A stretch of DNA of 37,206 nt from a virus. This document shows positions 32,237 through 37,206 of the stretch, one piece after another. The notes under the pieces are model-generated. The model was not told where the DNA came from. It worked only from the letters and a program-made list of their open reading frames with translations, and did no database searches. The stretch covers positions 1-37,206 of IMG/VR virus record IMGVR_UViG_3300042301_000163; one strand, given 5' to 3'. The first letter of the stretch is position 1, and each line of letters begins with the position of its first letter. The translations under genes were made by a program, and so were the position numbers.

Positions 32237-32294
32237 ATAGTTTTAGGATGATTGCGAGTAAAGCAGCAACAAGCGCCGCGAGTGCTACGCCCAT
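32235..32294 (-). CDS. Possible 19-aa hydrophobic peptide
   Basis: An ATG at 32294, overlapping the end of the upstream gene by 10 bases, opens MGVALAALVAALLAIILKL and then TAA. The sequence would make a single short membrane helix. It fills the space up to the terminator and keeps the overlapping style of this operon. It is very short, so chance cannot be excluded. Confidence 0.35.
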   Translation of the reverse strand: MGVALAALVAALLAIILKL

Positions 32295-32473
32295 CCCGCG
32301 CGCTCTTCCAGCGCCTGCACAATGGCCGGGTCAAGTATTCCGATAACTTCGATTCCTTTGTACTTGGCCGATATTAGCGTGTATATCGCCGGCCAGCCTT
32401 GATCGATCGCCGTGGCCGGCTCCGCCGGTTCATGTTCAAACTTGCATTCGAATTCGTGGCCGTGTGCGATCAT
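32285..32473 (-). CDS. Small hypothetical protein, 62 aa
   Basis: Start at 32473 (MIAHGHEFECKFEHEPAEPA), which overlaps the upstream stop as ATGA and has GAGG 8-9 bases before it; a longer frame upstream would overlap another gene completely. Contains YKGIEVIGILDPAIVQALEE, a pattern seen in small uncharacterised phage proteins. Function unknown. Confidence 0.65.
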   Translation of the reverse strand: MIAHGHEFECKFEHEPAEPATAIDQGWPAIYTLISAKYKGIEVIGILDPAIVQALEERAGWA

Positions 32474-32628
32474 GTTGTAACCCTCACCGGTGCGATGTAG
32501 GCGTCGAAGCCATTGCGGCGCAACCATGCGACAACACGTTGCGCCCGATGCCGGGCCATCATGCGCCGGCCAAGCGGCCGGCTGTATGCGTTGGCCGCGT
32601 AGAATAGATTGACGGTGTAGAGTGTCAT
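32470..32628 (-). CDS. Small basic protein, 52 aa
   Basis: ATG at 32628 overlaps the upstream stop as ATGA, and its own stop overlaps the next ATG in the same way. Sequence MTLYTVNLFYAANAYSRPLG, then RHRAQRVVAWLRRNGFDAYI, with eight or more Arg. It may bind nucleic acid; nothing else can be said. Confidence 0.65.
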   Translation of the reverse strand: MTLYTVNLFYAANAYSRPLGRRMMARHRAQRVVAWLRRNGFDAYIAPVRVTT

Positions 32629-32822
32629 GCCATAGCCCTATCTAATTCGTTTTGTAAATCTTCCGCCCGGTTCTCGGCGCGGATTAGTTCTTTTTTGACC
32701 TCTTCCAATTCGGCGACTGTCTCGCCTATGGCTTGCGCCAATTGGTCAAGCCGGTGATATAGGTCGGCAATTGCCAAGTTGCCGGCCAAGTATGCGGCGC
32801 GTTCGTTTTCGTCGTTTGTCAT
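32625..32822 (-). CDS. Small coiled-coil protein, 65 aa
   Basis: ATG at 32822 preceded by AAGGAAAACAAC. Acidic helical sequence with heptad spacing (LDQLAQAIGETVAELEEVKK, ELIRAENRAEDLQNELDRAM). Likely a dimeric coiled coil. First of a chain of ATGA-coupled genes after a repeat-bearing gap. Function unknown. Confidence 0.7.
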   Translation of the reverse strand: MTNDENERAAYLAGNLAIADLYHRLDQLAQAIGETVAELEEVKKELIRAENRAEDLQNELDRAMA

Positions 32823-32853
32823 GTTGTTTTCCTTCGGTTACCGGACGGATTGT

Positions 32854-32884
32854 CCGCATATACGGCCGGCGCGGCCGCATATAC
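32854..32884. repeat. 10-bp direct repeat spaced by 21 bp around a GC-rich dyad
   Basis: CCGCATATAC occurs at 32854-32863 and 32875-32884, two helical turns apart, with CGGCCGGCGCGGCCG between. It lies in the 68-bp gap between the GP88-like gene and the coiled-coil gene. The arrangement resembles a binding site for a dimeric or paired regulator. Confidence 0.6.
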
Positions 32885-32890
32885 TGAAAA

Positions 32891-33538
32891 TCAGGCCGCT
32901 ACCTTGATGCGAATTACCTTGTGCATGGTTCGGCCATGCGCTGGGTAAGCGATTACCGGCACGGCCTTGTCATAGCACGCCCGGCAACCGCTACATTTAC
33001 CCTCGTTCTCATATGCTCGGCACAATGTAACCATGCCCGGGTTAACGCGGGAATCGGGGACAATTACCGAACCATGCAAACCGGGGATAAATACGCCTAC
33101 GATCGAATCGCTGGACGGCCGAACCATGACATTCGGCAAGGCTTGCATGGCATGCAAAACTAGGGCAAATTTCGGAAATTTATGCATCCGCGTGGGCAAC
33201 CAATGTTTGCACCACGGCGTACGCGTCATGACGTCCAGCATTTTCTCCGCTAGGGCTAGGCTGTACATATCGCCCGAATCGAACCACCGAAAATAACGAT
33301 CACGCTCAAGCTCTGCAACCATATCGTCAACCCATTCGAATCGCGTCCAGTCGATGCGATTGAATTCCCGTGGTGCTTTGACGTTAGCGAACCGGTAATT
33401 TCCCGTGGTCGCGTAGCATCCCTTGCAGGCATCAACTAGCACGCCGGGGCTTTCAATCGAACCGGGGCAAGTGTCTAAGGCTTGCAACGACCATGAACGA
33501 ATCCCGTCCAGTTTTGAGGTAACGCTGATTTTTGGCAT
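32891..33538 (-). CDS. GP88-family phage protein
   Basis: 215 residues. I recognise the pattern of the phage gene 88 family: SKLDGIRSWSLQALDTCPGS at the start, ACKGCYATTGNYRF near residue 37, RWFDSGDMYSLALAEKM near 84, HWLPTRMHKFPKF near 112, and CSGCRACYDKAV plus IAYPAHGRTM at the C-terminus. Cysteines 24, 38, 41 and 182, 185, 188 form two CxxC-like groups that could hold zinc or an iron-sulphur cluster. No biochemical role is established for the family to my knowledge. ATG at 33538 sits after AAGGTTAAACC. Confidence 0.85.
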   Translation of the reverse strand: MPKISVTSKLDGIRSWSLQALDTCPGSIESPGVLVDACKGCYATTGNYRFANVKAPREFNRIDWTRFEWVDDMVAELERDRYFRWFDSGDMYSLALAEKMLDVMTRTPWCKHWLPTRMHKFPKFALVLHAMQALPNVMVRPSSDSIVGVFIPGLHGSVIVPDSRVNPGMVTLCRAYENEGKCSGCRACYDKAVPVIAYPAHGRTMHKVIRIKVAA

Positions 33539-33547
33539 GGTTTAACC

Positions 33548-33670
33548 TTATTTTGTGAGAACGTCAAAGTAGGCCAACATGGCCACAACACCAGCGCCGA
33601 CGATCGCCAGCGCGCCGATGATGTCGAATAGTGCGCGCCGGACGCGCCGGCCGAATAGCGCGCGCATCAT
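33548..33670 (-). CDS. Very small membrane protein, 40 aa
   Basis: ATG at 33670 overlaps the upstream stop as ATGA. Sequence MMRALFGRRVRRALFDIIGA followed by one membrane span (LAIVGAGVVAMLAYF) and a short tail DVLTK. The Arg-rich N-terminus should stay in the cytoplasm. It may alter the host membrane early in infection, but this is a guess from topology. Confidence 0.6.
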   Translation of the reverse strand: MMRALFGRRVRRALFDIIGALAIVGAGVVAMLAYFDVLTK

Positions 33671-33939
33671 GCTTGGCTTTCGTGGTGTTGCGCGACTTCA
33701 AAAATATCGTGATAAGTAGCGGAGAGGTAGGATTGCGCCGCTTCCATGATTGCGGTCATGTCGGCGTCGGCCGGCCAAGTGTTGCAGACTTCGGTCTGAT
33801 CTTGCAATTCGATTCGGTCAGCGTAGACGACGACTTGCAACATCCCGTCGCCGTCGGCGCAATAGACTTTAAGGTAATCGTCAGCGGCCGCGTCGCCTGG
33901 CCATACGTTCCAAGTGATTTTTGATGAGTTAAATACCAT
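33667..33939 (-). CDS. Hypothetical acidic protein, first gene of leftward operon, 90 aa
   Basis: Start at 33939 (MVFNSSKITWNVWPGDAAAD), with AAGG 7-8 bases upstream; a GTG at 33978 lies inside the promoter -10 region and is unlikely. Acidic (many Asp), with VYADRIELQDQTEVCNTWP in the middle and a helical end (IMEAAQSYLSATYHDIFEVA). No family recognised. A consensus-like promoter lies at 33970-33997. Confidence 0.7.
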   Translation of the reverse strand: MVFNSSKITWNVWPGDAAADDYLKVYCADGDGMLQVVVYADRIELQDQTEVCNTWPADADMTAIMEAAQSYLSATYHDIFEVAQHHESQA

Positions 33940-33969
33940 TTTTTGCCTTCGTTTGTTGTTGAAGTCTTG

Positions 33970-33997
33970 AGTGTACACGATTCTTTTACACTGTCAA
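33970..33997 (-). promoter_or_regulatory. Sigma70-type leftward promoter
   Basis: On the minus strand, TTGACA (33997-33992) is followed after 16 bases by TACACT (33975-33970). The -35 is a perfect consensus. The spacer contains GTGTAAAAG, a 9-mer also present in the divergent region at 26056-26064. Transcription would start about 20-30 bases before the ATG at 33939. Confidence 0.7.
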
Positions 33998-34102
33998 CGA
34001 TTTATTTGCTAGGTGTTTACGCTAGGTCATTTGGGTCATAATTTGGGCATGGGTTTACGGCGTGATGACCCATGCGCGAAGCCTTACAGCGTCTCACTAG
34101 TT

Positions 34103-34249
34103 CGGGTTTATGGGTCATTTGGGTCATGAAAAGAAGTCAATATAAAAATATCAAAAAGACTGTATAGATATACAGTAGTGAAATTTCCAATGTTATAAGT
34201 CAGCGATTTTTTCCCGATGACAATATGACCCAAATGACCCATAAACCCG
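34103..34249. repeat. Perfect 25-bp inverted repeat enclosing the LexA-like box
   Basis: 34103-34127 and 34225-34249 are exact reverse complements of each other; each arm contains a GGGTCAT pair plus CGGGTTTA. The 97-bp interior is A/T rich and holds the LexA-like box near its middle. Confidence 0.9.
34158..34177. promoter_or_regulatory. LexA (SOS) box, near-consensus
   Basis: Sequence GACTGTATAGATATACAGTA contains CTGT (34160-34163), 8 bases, then ACAG (34172-34175), within a perfect 8-bp dyad (34159-34176). It matches the E. coli-type consensus TACTGTATATATATACAGTA at 18 of 20 positions. A leftward promoter candidate, TTGGAA (RC of 34185-34190) and TATACA (RC of 34161-34166) with an 18-base spacer, has its -10 inside the box, so LexA binding would block it. 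Confidence 0.75.
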
Positions 34250-34341
34250 GACGACCACGACGCGCGCAAAATGTAATTGGGTCATTTGGGTCAGCAAAAT
34301 AAATTAGCCTAAATGACCCATGACCCTGACCGCCTGCTCCT

Positions 34342-34375
34342 TAATCGATAGCACTCTGCTCTCTAATCGATAGCA
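34342..34375. repeat. 12-bp direct repeat on a 22-bp period
   Basis: TAATCGATAGCA occurs at 34342-34353 and 34364-34375. The 22-bp offset equals two helical turns, so a protein pair could bind on the same face. Each unit contains the palindrome ATCGAT. Confidence 0.75.
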
Positions 34376-34484
34376 GACCGCGTGATGCAAGTAGCCGATT
34401 GTTTTGGGTCAACCCAAATGACCCATCGCGCCATGCATACATCAGTCAATGCTTATATAAACATAAAACTGACTGGCGCCAAGG

Positions 34485-34517
34485 CATAGGGTAAACCCTA
34501 TGTTAGGGTATACCCTA
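34485..34517. promoter_or_regulatory. Twin palindromic operators upstream of terminase genes
   Basis: CATAGGGTAAACCCTATG (34485-34502) is a perfect dyad, followed at 34504-34517 by the dyad TAGGGTATACCCTA. Both contain TAGGGT-WW-ACCCTA and their centres are 17 bp apart. The four alternating half-sites look like tandem operators for a dimeric repressor or activator. Confidence 0.7.
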
Positions 34518-34539
34518 TAGCAATCGGGTTTTTGCTTGC

Positions 34540-34552
34540 GGGGGGAGGGGGG
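34540..34552 (+). other. G6-A-G6 tract
   Basis: Thirteen bases, six G, one A, six G. The same 13-mer occurs at 12488-12500 inside the gp7-position ejection gene. It lies between the twin operators and the small terminase gene. Confidence 0.7.
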
Positions 34553-34648
34553 TACCCGGCGGCAAGAGGTCACGGCTACGAAGGGGCTGAAAACAAAATT
34601 TTTTTTAATATATACTTCGCGCACACGCATCTCGTGGCTGGAGAATCC

Positions 34649-35095
34649 ATGTTCTACTCGCTTCCATTTGAAGCGCGCAAAGTCCAAGCGACAGAGGCGC
34701 GCCTAAACGCCATCTATGACGCTGCCAAGCTAGGGCTAAAGGGCGACACACTCGCATTGGCCGCCGGGATGCTGCCCACCGAATACCGGCAACTGTGCCA
34801 GCTTGACCCTATCGCAGAGGTAGCGGCGATGAAAGGCCGCGCTGATGGCGAGATCACCGCCTCGCGTCAACTGCACCAAGCCGCGCAAGATGGCGACGCT
34901 AAGGCCAGTCTGGCGATTCTGCAAAACGTTCACGGCTGGGTGGCCAAGCAGGCCATCACTATAGACGTCGATCAGCGCATCTCTATCACAGCTGCACTGG
35001 CCGAGGCCGAGCGGCGCGTTATCGACGTGATAGAGAACAACCCTAGTGAACAACTCACGCCACAACTAAATGCAGTCTACCAAGTACAGCGCTGA
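34649..35095 (+). CDS. Terminase small subunit
   Basis: 148 residues (P22 gp3 is 162) from the ATG at 34649, preceded by TGGAGA 5 bases away; the upstream open frame is low-complexity and part of the control region. Residues 1-50 (ARLNAIYDAAKLGLKGDTLA, LAAGMLPTEYRQLCQL) look like a DNA-binding helix-turn-helix. A middle Ala/Lys/Glu helical part (ITASRQLHQAAQDGDAKASL) should make the oligomer. It recognises the packaging site and delivers DNA to the large subunit. Overlaps the large subunit by 26 bases. Confidence 0.85.
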   Translation: MFYSLPFEARKVQATEARLNAIYDAAKLGLKGDTLALAAGMLPTEYRQLCQLDPIAEVAAMKGRADGEITASRQLHQAAQDGDAKASLAILQNVHGWVAKQAITIDVDQRISITAALAEAERRVIDVIENNPSEQLTPQLNAVYQVQR

Positions 35096-36596
35096 AGACG
35101 AACAAGAACTGATGGCCCGGCTATGGTCGGCGCAAGTCAAAGACAACCCGTATGTGTTCGTGATGCTGATGTTCCCGTGGGGCGTCAAGGGCACGCCACT
35201 GGAACACTTCAGTGGGCCGCGCAAATGGCAGCGGGAGGTGCTGCAAGACATAACAGCGCACATCAAGCAGAACAACGGTAAGGTTGACTTTGACACCTTG
35301 CGCGAAGCAGTCGCGTCAGGCCGGGGTATTGGCAAGTCGGCGTTAGTTAGCTGGCTGGTGATCTGGATGCTGACCACGCGAATCGGCTCGACGACCATCG
35401 TGTCGGCCAACAGCGAGTCGCAGTTGCGTAAAGTGACCTGGGCTGAGATTACCAAGTGGCTGGCGATGGGGCTGAACAGCCACTGGTTTGAGGTCAGCGC
35501 AACCAGTCTGCAACCGGCCAAGTGGTTAACCGAGCTAGTCGAGCGCGACCTGCGTAAAGGCACAAGATATTGGGGTGTTGAGGGGCGGCTGTGGTCGGCT
35601 GAGAATCCTGACGCTTTTGCCGGTGTGCACAACATGGACGGTGTGCTGGTGATCTTTGACGAGGCCAGCGGTATTGACGACGCTATCTGGGCGGTGACTG
35701 CCGGCTTCTTTACAGAGAACACGCCGAACAGGTTCTGGTTTGCGTTCTCCAATCCGCGTCGCAACACGGGGTATTTTTACGAAACGTTCCACTCCAAGCG
35801 CGACTTTTGGGATACCAAGGTGGTGGACGCTAGGACAGTCGAGGGGACAGACAAGGCGGTCTATCAGCAGATCATCGACGAGTACGGGCCAGACTCAGCC
35901 CAAGCGCACGTCGAGGTGTACGGTCAGTTTCCAAGCGCGGGCGACGATCAGTTCATCGGAGCTAACACGGTCGATGAGGCCATGAAGCGGATTAAGTACC
36001 AAGACCTGAGCGCGCCGATCGTGATAGGGGTCGATCCGGCGCGGTTTGGCGCCGACGCGACAGTCATCGCGGTCAGGCAGGGGCGGGATATTGTCAAGAT
36101 CATGCGGCACAGGGGCGACGACACCATGACGGTGGTCGGGTATGTGATTGAGGCGATTGAGGAGTTCAAGCCGACGCTGGTGGTGATCGACGAAGGCGGC
36201 TTGGGCGCCGGCATTGTGGACAGGCTCAAAGAGCAGCGGTACAAGATCAAGGGAATAAACTTTGGCAACAAGTCCAAAAACCCTATAATGTACGGAAATA
36301 TGAGGGCGCAGATGTGGGGCGATATGCGCGAGTGGCTGAAGACGGCGAGTATTCCAAACGACAGGTTCTTGAAAAGCGATTTAATTTCGCCTATGATGAA
36401 GCCGGATTCGCGGGGGACTATCTTCTTAGAGTCTAAGAAAGATATGAAGTTACGGGGCTTGGCCTCACCGGACGCAGCCGACGCCATTGCGGTGACGTTT
36501 GCGTTTCCTGTTGCGAATAGAGAAGCGCACGGCAGAACGCAAGTCAGCCGTGTGTACAGTCGAGACAGCGTATCAACTGGATGGATGGGGTCTTAA
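35070..36596 (+). CDS. Terminase large subunit
   Basis: 508 residues (P22 gp2 is 499). ATPase: Walker A SGRGIGKS (Lys89) and Walker B VLVIFDEASG (D197, E198), with VSANSESQLR as the adjacent motif. Nuclease: D322 in GVDPARFGADATVIAV, D374 in VVIDEGGLGAG, and the third acidic site at D468/D471 (LASPDAADAIAV). It is the packaging motor and cuts DNA into headfuls. The start has no clear ribosome site, which fits coupling from the small subunit. The style is that of P22/phage-type headful terminases. Confidence 0.95.
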   Translation: MQSTKYSAEDEQELMARLWSAQVKDNPYVFVMLMFPWGVKGTPLEHFSGPRKWQREVLQDITAHIKQNNGKVDFDTLREAVASGRGIGKSALVSWLVIWMLTTRIGSTTIVSANSESQLRKVTWAEITKWLAMGLNSHWFEVSATSLQPAKWLTELVERDLRKGTRYWGVEGRLWSAENPDAFAGVHNMDGVLVIFDEASGIDDAIWAVTAGFFTENTPNRFWFAFSNPRRNTGYFYETFHSKRDFWDTKVVDARTVEGTDKAVYQQIIDEYGPDSAQAHVEVYGQFPSAGDDQFIGANTVDEAMKRIKYQDLSAPIVIGVDPARFGADATVIAVRQGRDIVKIMRHRGDDTMTVVGYVIEAIEEFKPTLVVIDEGGLGAGIVDRLKEQRYKIKGINFGNKSKNPIMYGNMRAQMWGDMREWLKTASIPNDRFLKSDLISPMMKPDSRGTIFLESKKDMKLRGLASPDAADAIAVTFAFPVANREAHGRTQVSRVYSRDSVSTGWMGS

Positions 36597-36597
36597 T

Positions 36598-36861
36598 ATG
36601 GCAACTAAAAAAACTGTCTCCTTGTCTGTCGGGCGCGGCGAAAAACTGCCCGTGTCCAAGGGCGCAGGGCTGACGGCCAAAGGGCGTGAGAAATACAACG
36701 CTGCGACTGGCAGTAATCTAAAGCCGCCAGCCCCTAATCCTAAGACTAAGGCAGACGCAGGCCGCAAGGCATCCTTTTGCGCGAGAATGGGCGGCGTTGT
36801 TGAAAACGCCAAAGGCGATGCAGAACGTGCTAAAGCTGCCCTTAAACGATGGAAGTGCTAA
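36598..36861 (+). CDS. Small conserved basic protein (DUF6321-like), 87 aa
   Basis: The start is taken at the ATG at 36598, one base after the terminase stop; a longer frame overlaps terminase and lacks the family sequence. Contains SVGRGEKLPVSKGAGLTAKG, REKYNAATGSNLKPP, and the end FCARMGGVVENAKGDAERAK then ALKRWKC. This is a conserved small protein of environmental phages, DUF6321 from memory. It is lysine-rich with a conserved C-terminal Cys. Its role is unknown; position between terminase and head genes suggests head or packaging. Confidence 0.75.
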   Translation: MATKKTVSLSVGRGEKLPVSKGAGLTAKGREKYNAATGSNLKPPAPNPKTKADAGRKASFCARMGGVVENAKGDAERAKAALKRWKC

Positions 36862-36863
36862 TC

Positions 36864-37016
36864 ATGGATACAAAATTCGGACTCTATGCAAACATTCACG
36901 CCAAGCAAGAGCGCATCAAAGCAGGCTCTGGCGAAAAGATGAACAAAGTCGGCAGCAAAGCCGCGCCGACCAAGCAAGACTTTATAAAGTCTGCCAAAAC
37001 TGCGAAGAAGAAGTAA
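36864..37016 (+). CDS. Small lysine-rich conserved phage protein, 50 aa
   Basis: ATG at 36864, three bases after the preceding stop; the stop TAA (37014-37016) directly abuts the next ATG. Sequence MDTKFGLYANIHAKQERIKA then GSGEKMNKVGSKAAPTKQDF and KSAKTAKKK. This type (KFGLYANIHAK...RI..GSGEKM...) recurs next to terminase and portal genes of podoviruses. Highly basic; may be DNA- or capsid-associated. Confidence 0.75.
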   Translation: MDTKFGLYANIHAKQERIKAGSGEKMNKVGSKAAPTKQDFIKSAKTAKKK

Positions 37017-37206
37017 ATGAGCTTCACTAAACCTATTGGCGTTGCGTATCTTGACCAAGACATTATTGGCGCAGACACCGTTAATGCTACGGTGGTTTAC
37101 GCTACTTCGCAACTTGGCTACGCCAACGCGGGTTACGGCACAGTCACCCAGCAAAACAATAAAGCCACTGGTGTTACGCTAAACAAGACCGCTGGGACTA
37201 TTACGA
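37017..37206 (+). CDS. Virion (head/decoration-like) protein, N-terminal part; continues at 1-372
   Basis: ATG at 37017 abuts the upstream stop. It encodes MSFTKPIGVAYLDQDIIGAD and runs off the window end inside the 127-base overlap. After closing the circle it continues in frame to 372. Described further at the entry for 1-372. Confidence 0.85.
   Translation, partial: MSFTKPIGVAYLDQDIIGADTVNATVVYATSQLGYANAGYGTVTQQNNKATGVTLNKTAGTIT
37080..37206. repeat. Terminal overlap, right copy (identical to 1-127)
   Basis: Identical over all 127 bases to the window start. Removing one copy gives a circular unit of 37,079 bp. Confidence 0.95.

Larger units (their letters stand above)
34024..34426. repeat. 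GGGTCAT half-site array (about 13 copies)
   Basis: Forward copies start near 34024 (AGGTCAT), 34033, 34112, 34121, 34279, 34288 (GGGTCAG) and 34406 (GGGTCAA). Reverse copies ATGACCC start at 34065, 34225, 34234, 34313, 34320 and 34418. Most come as direct pairs with a 9-base period (GGGTCATTTGGGTCAT). They look like iterons or a repeated protein-binding site, not a CRISPR. Confidence 0.85.
33998..34648. other. Gene-free control region, probable origin and switch
   Basis: About 650 bp with no credible gene between the leftward operon and the terminase genes. It is packed with dyads and repeats, listed separately. It also contains GCATGGGT/ACCCATGC (34047-34054 and 34068-34075), TTGGGTCAACCCAA (34404-34417) and an A/T-rich patch at 34590-34617. 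The density of repeats at a junction of oppositely transcribed units suggests the replication origin, the main regulatory region, or both. Confidence 0.6.

Noticed and set aside
34024-34426. Repeated GGGTCAT units as a CRISPR array
   Set aside because: Units are too short, occur in both orientations, lack uniform spacers, and no cas genes other than a stand-alone Cas4-like replication nuclease are present.
34532-34648. Extended start of the small terminase at 34532
   Set aside because: The added residues are low complexity and cross the G-rich tract and A/T-rich promoter-like patch; ATG 34649 has a proper ribosome site.
1-37206. tRNA genes, integrase, attachment sites
   Set aside because: Reading both strands by eye gave no tRNA-like cloverleaf, no tyrosine or serine recombinase motifs, and no att-like duplication. 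A tRNA scan would be needed to be certain.

Overview
The window is the whole genome of a short-tailed, P22-like dsDNA phage, given as a circular contig cut open inside a virion gene. The first 127 bases (1-127) repeat exactly as the last 127 (37080-37206), so the unique genome is about 37,079 bp. The P22 head and portal-tail genes are present in the classical order: small and large terminase, portal, scaffold, coat, gp4-like, gp10-like, then three ejection proteins. There is no tape measure, sheath or major tail protein, so a podovirus morphology is inferred. No integrase, no recognisable repressor, no phage RNA polymerase and no tRNA genes were seen, so it looks lytic and dependent on host RNA polymerase. 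The host is probably a Gram-negative proteobacterium: there is a LexA box of the CTGT-N8-ACAG type and a GH108 muramidase with a 3TM-type holin. The genus cannot be read from the sequence.

Layout. (1) 34649-37206 joined to 1-20993 is one long rightward late region. It holds packaging, several very small genes, portal, scaffold, coat, decoration-like proteins (with two UUCG-hairpin terminators just after the coat gene), portal-tail junction proteins, a repeat-rich tail fibre, three ejection proteins, a run of small tail-fibre-like genes, and lysis (holin, endolysin). (2) 26031-20976 is a leftward operon: HNH/AP2 homing endonuclease, VRR-NUC nuclease, C5 cytosine methyltransferase, SNF2-type helicase, then eight tiny genes mostly joined by 4-base overlaps. 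(3) 26116-32214 is a rightward replication operon: Cas4-like/DUF2800 exonuclease, a protein in the position usually held by a ssDNA-binding protein, family A DNA polymerase, and primase-helicase. (4) 33939-32235 is a second leftward set of small genes around a GP88-family protein. Operons 2 and 3 diverge from an 84-bp promoter/operator region. Operons 3 and 4 converge on a bidirectional terminator.

The most interesting stretch is the roughly 670-bp gene-free region 33979-34648, between the leftward small-gene operon and the terminase genes. It holds about 13 copies of a GGGTCAT half-site in both orientations, a perfect 25-bp inverted repeat enclosing a near-consensus LexA (SOS) box, a 12-bp direct repeat on a 22-bp period, two tandem near-identical palindromes built from TAGGGT/ACCCTA, and a G-rich 13-mer also found inside an ejection-protein gene. 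It looks like a combined replication origin and control switch that could read host DNA damage through LexA without a phage repressor. That is an inference, but the repeats are directly visible.
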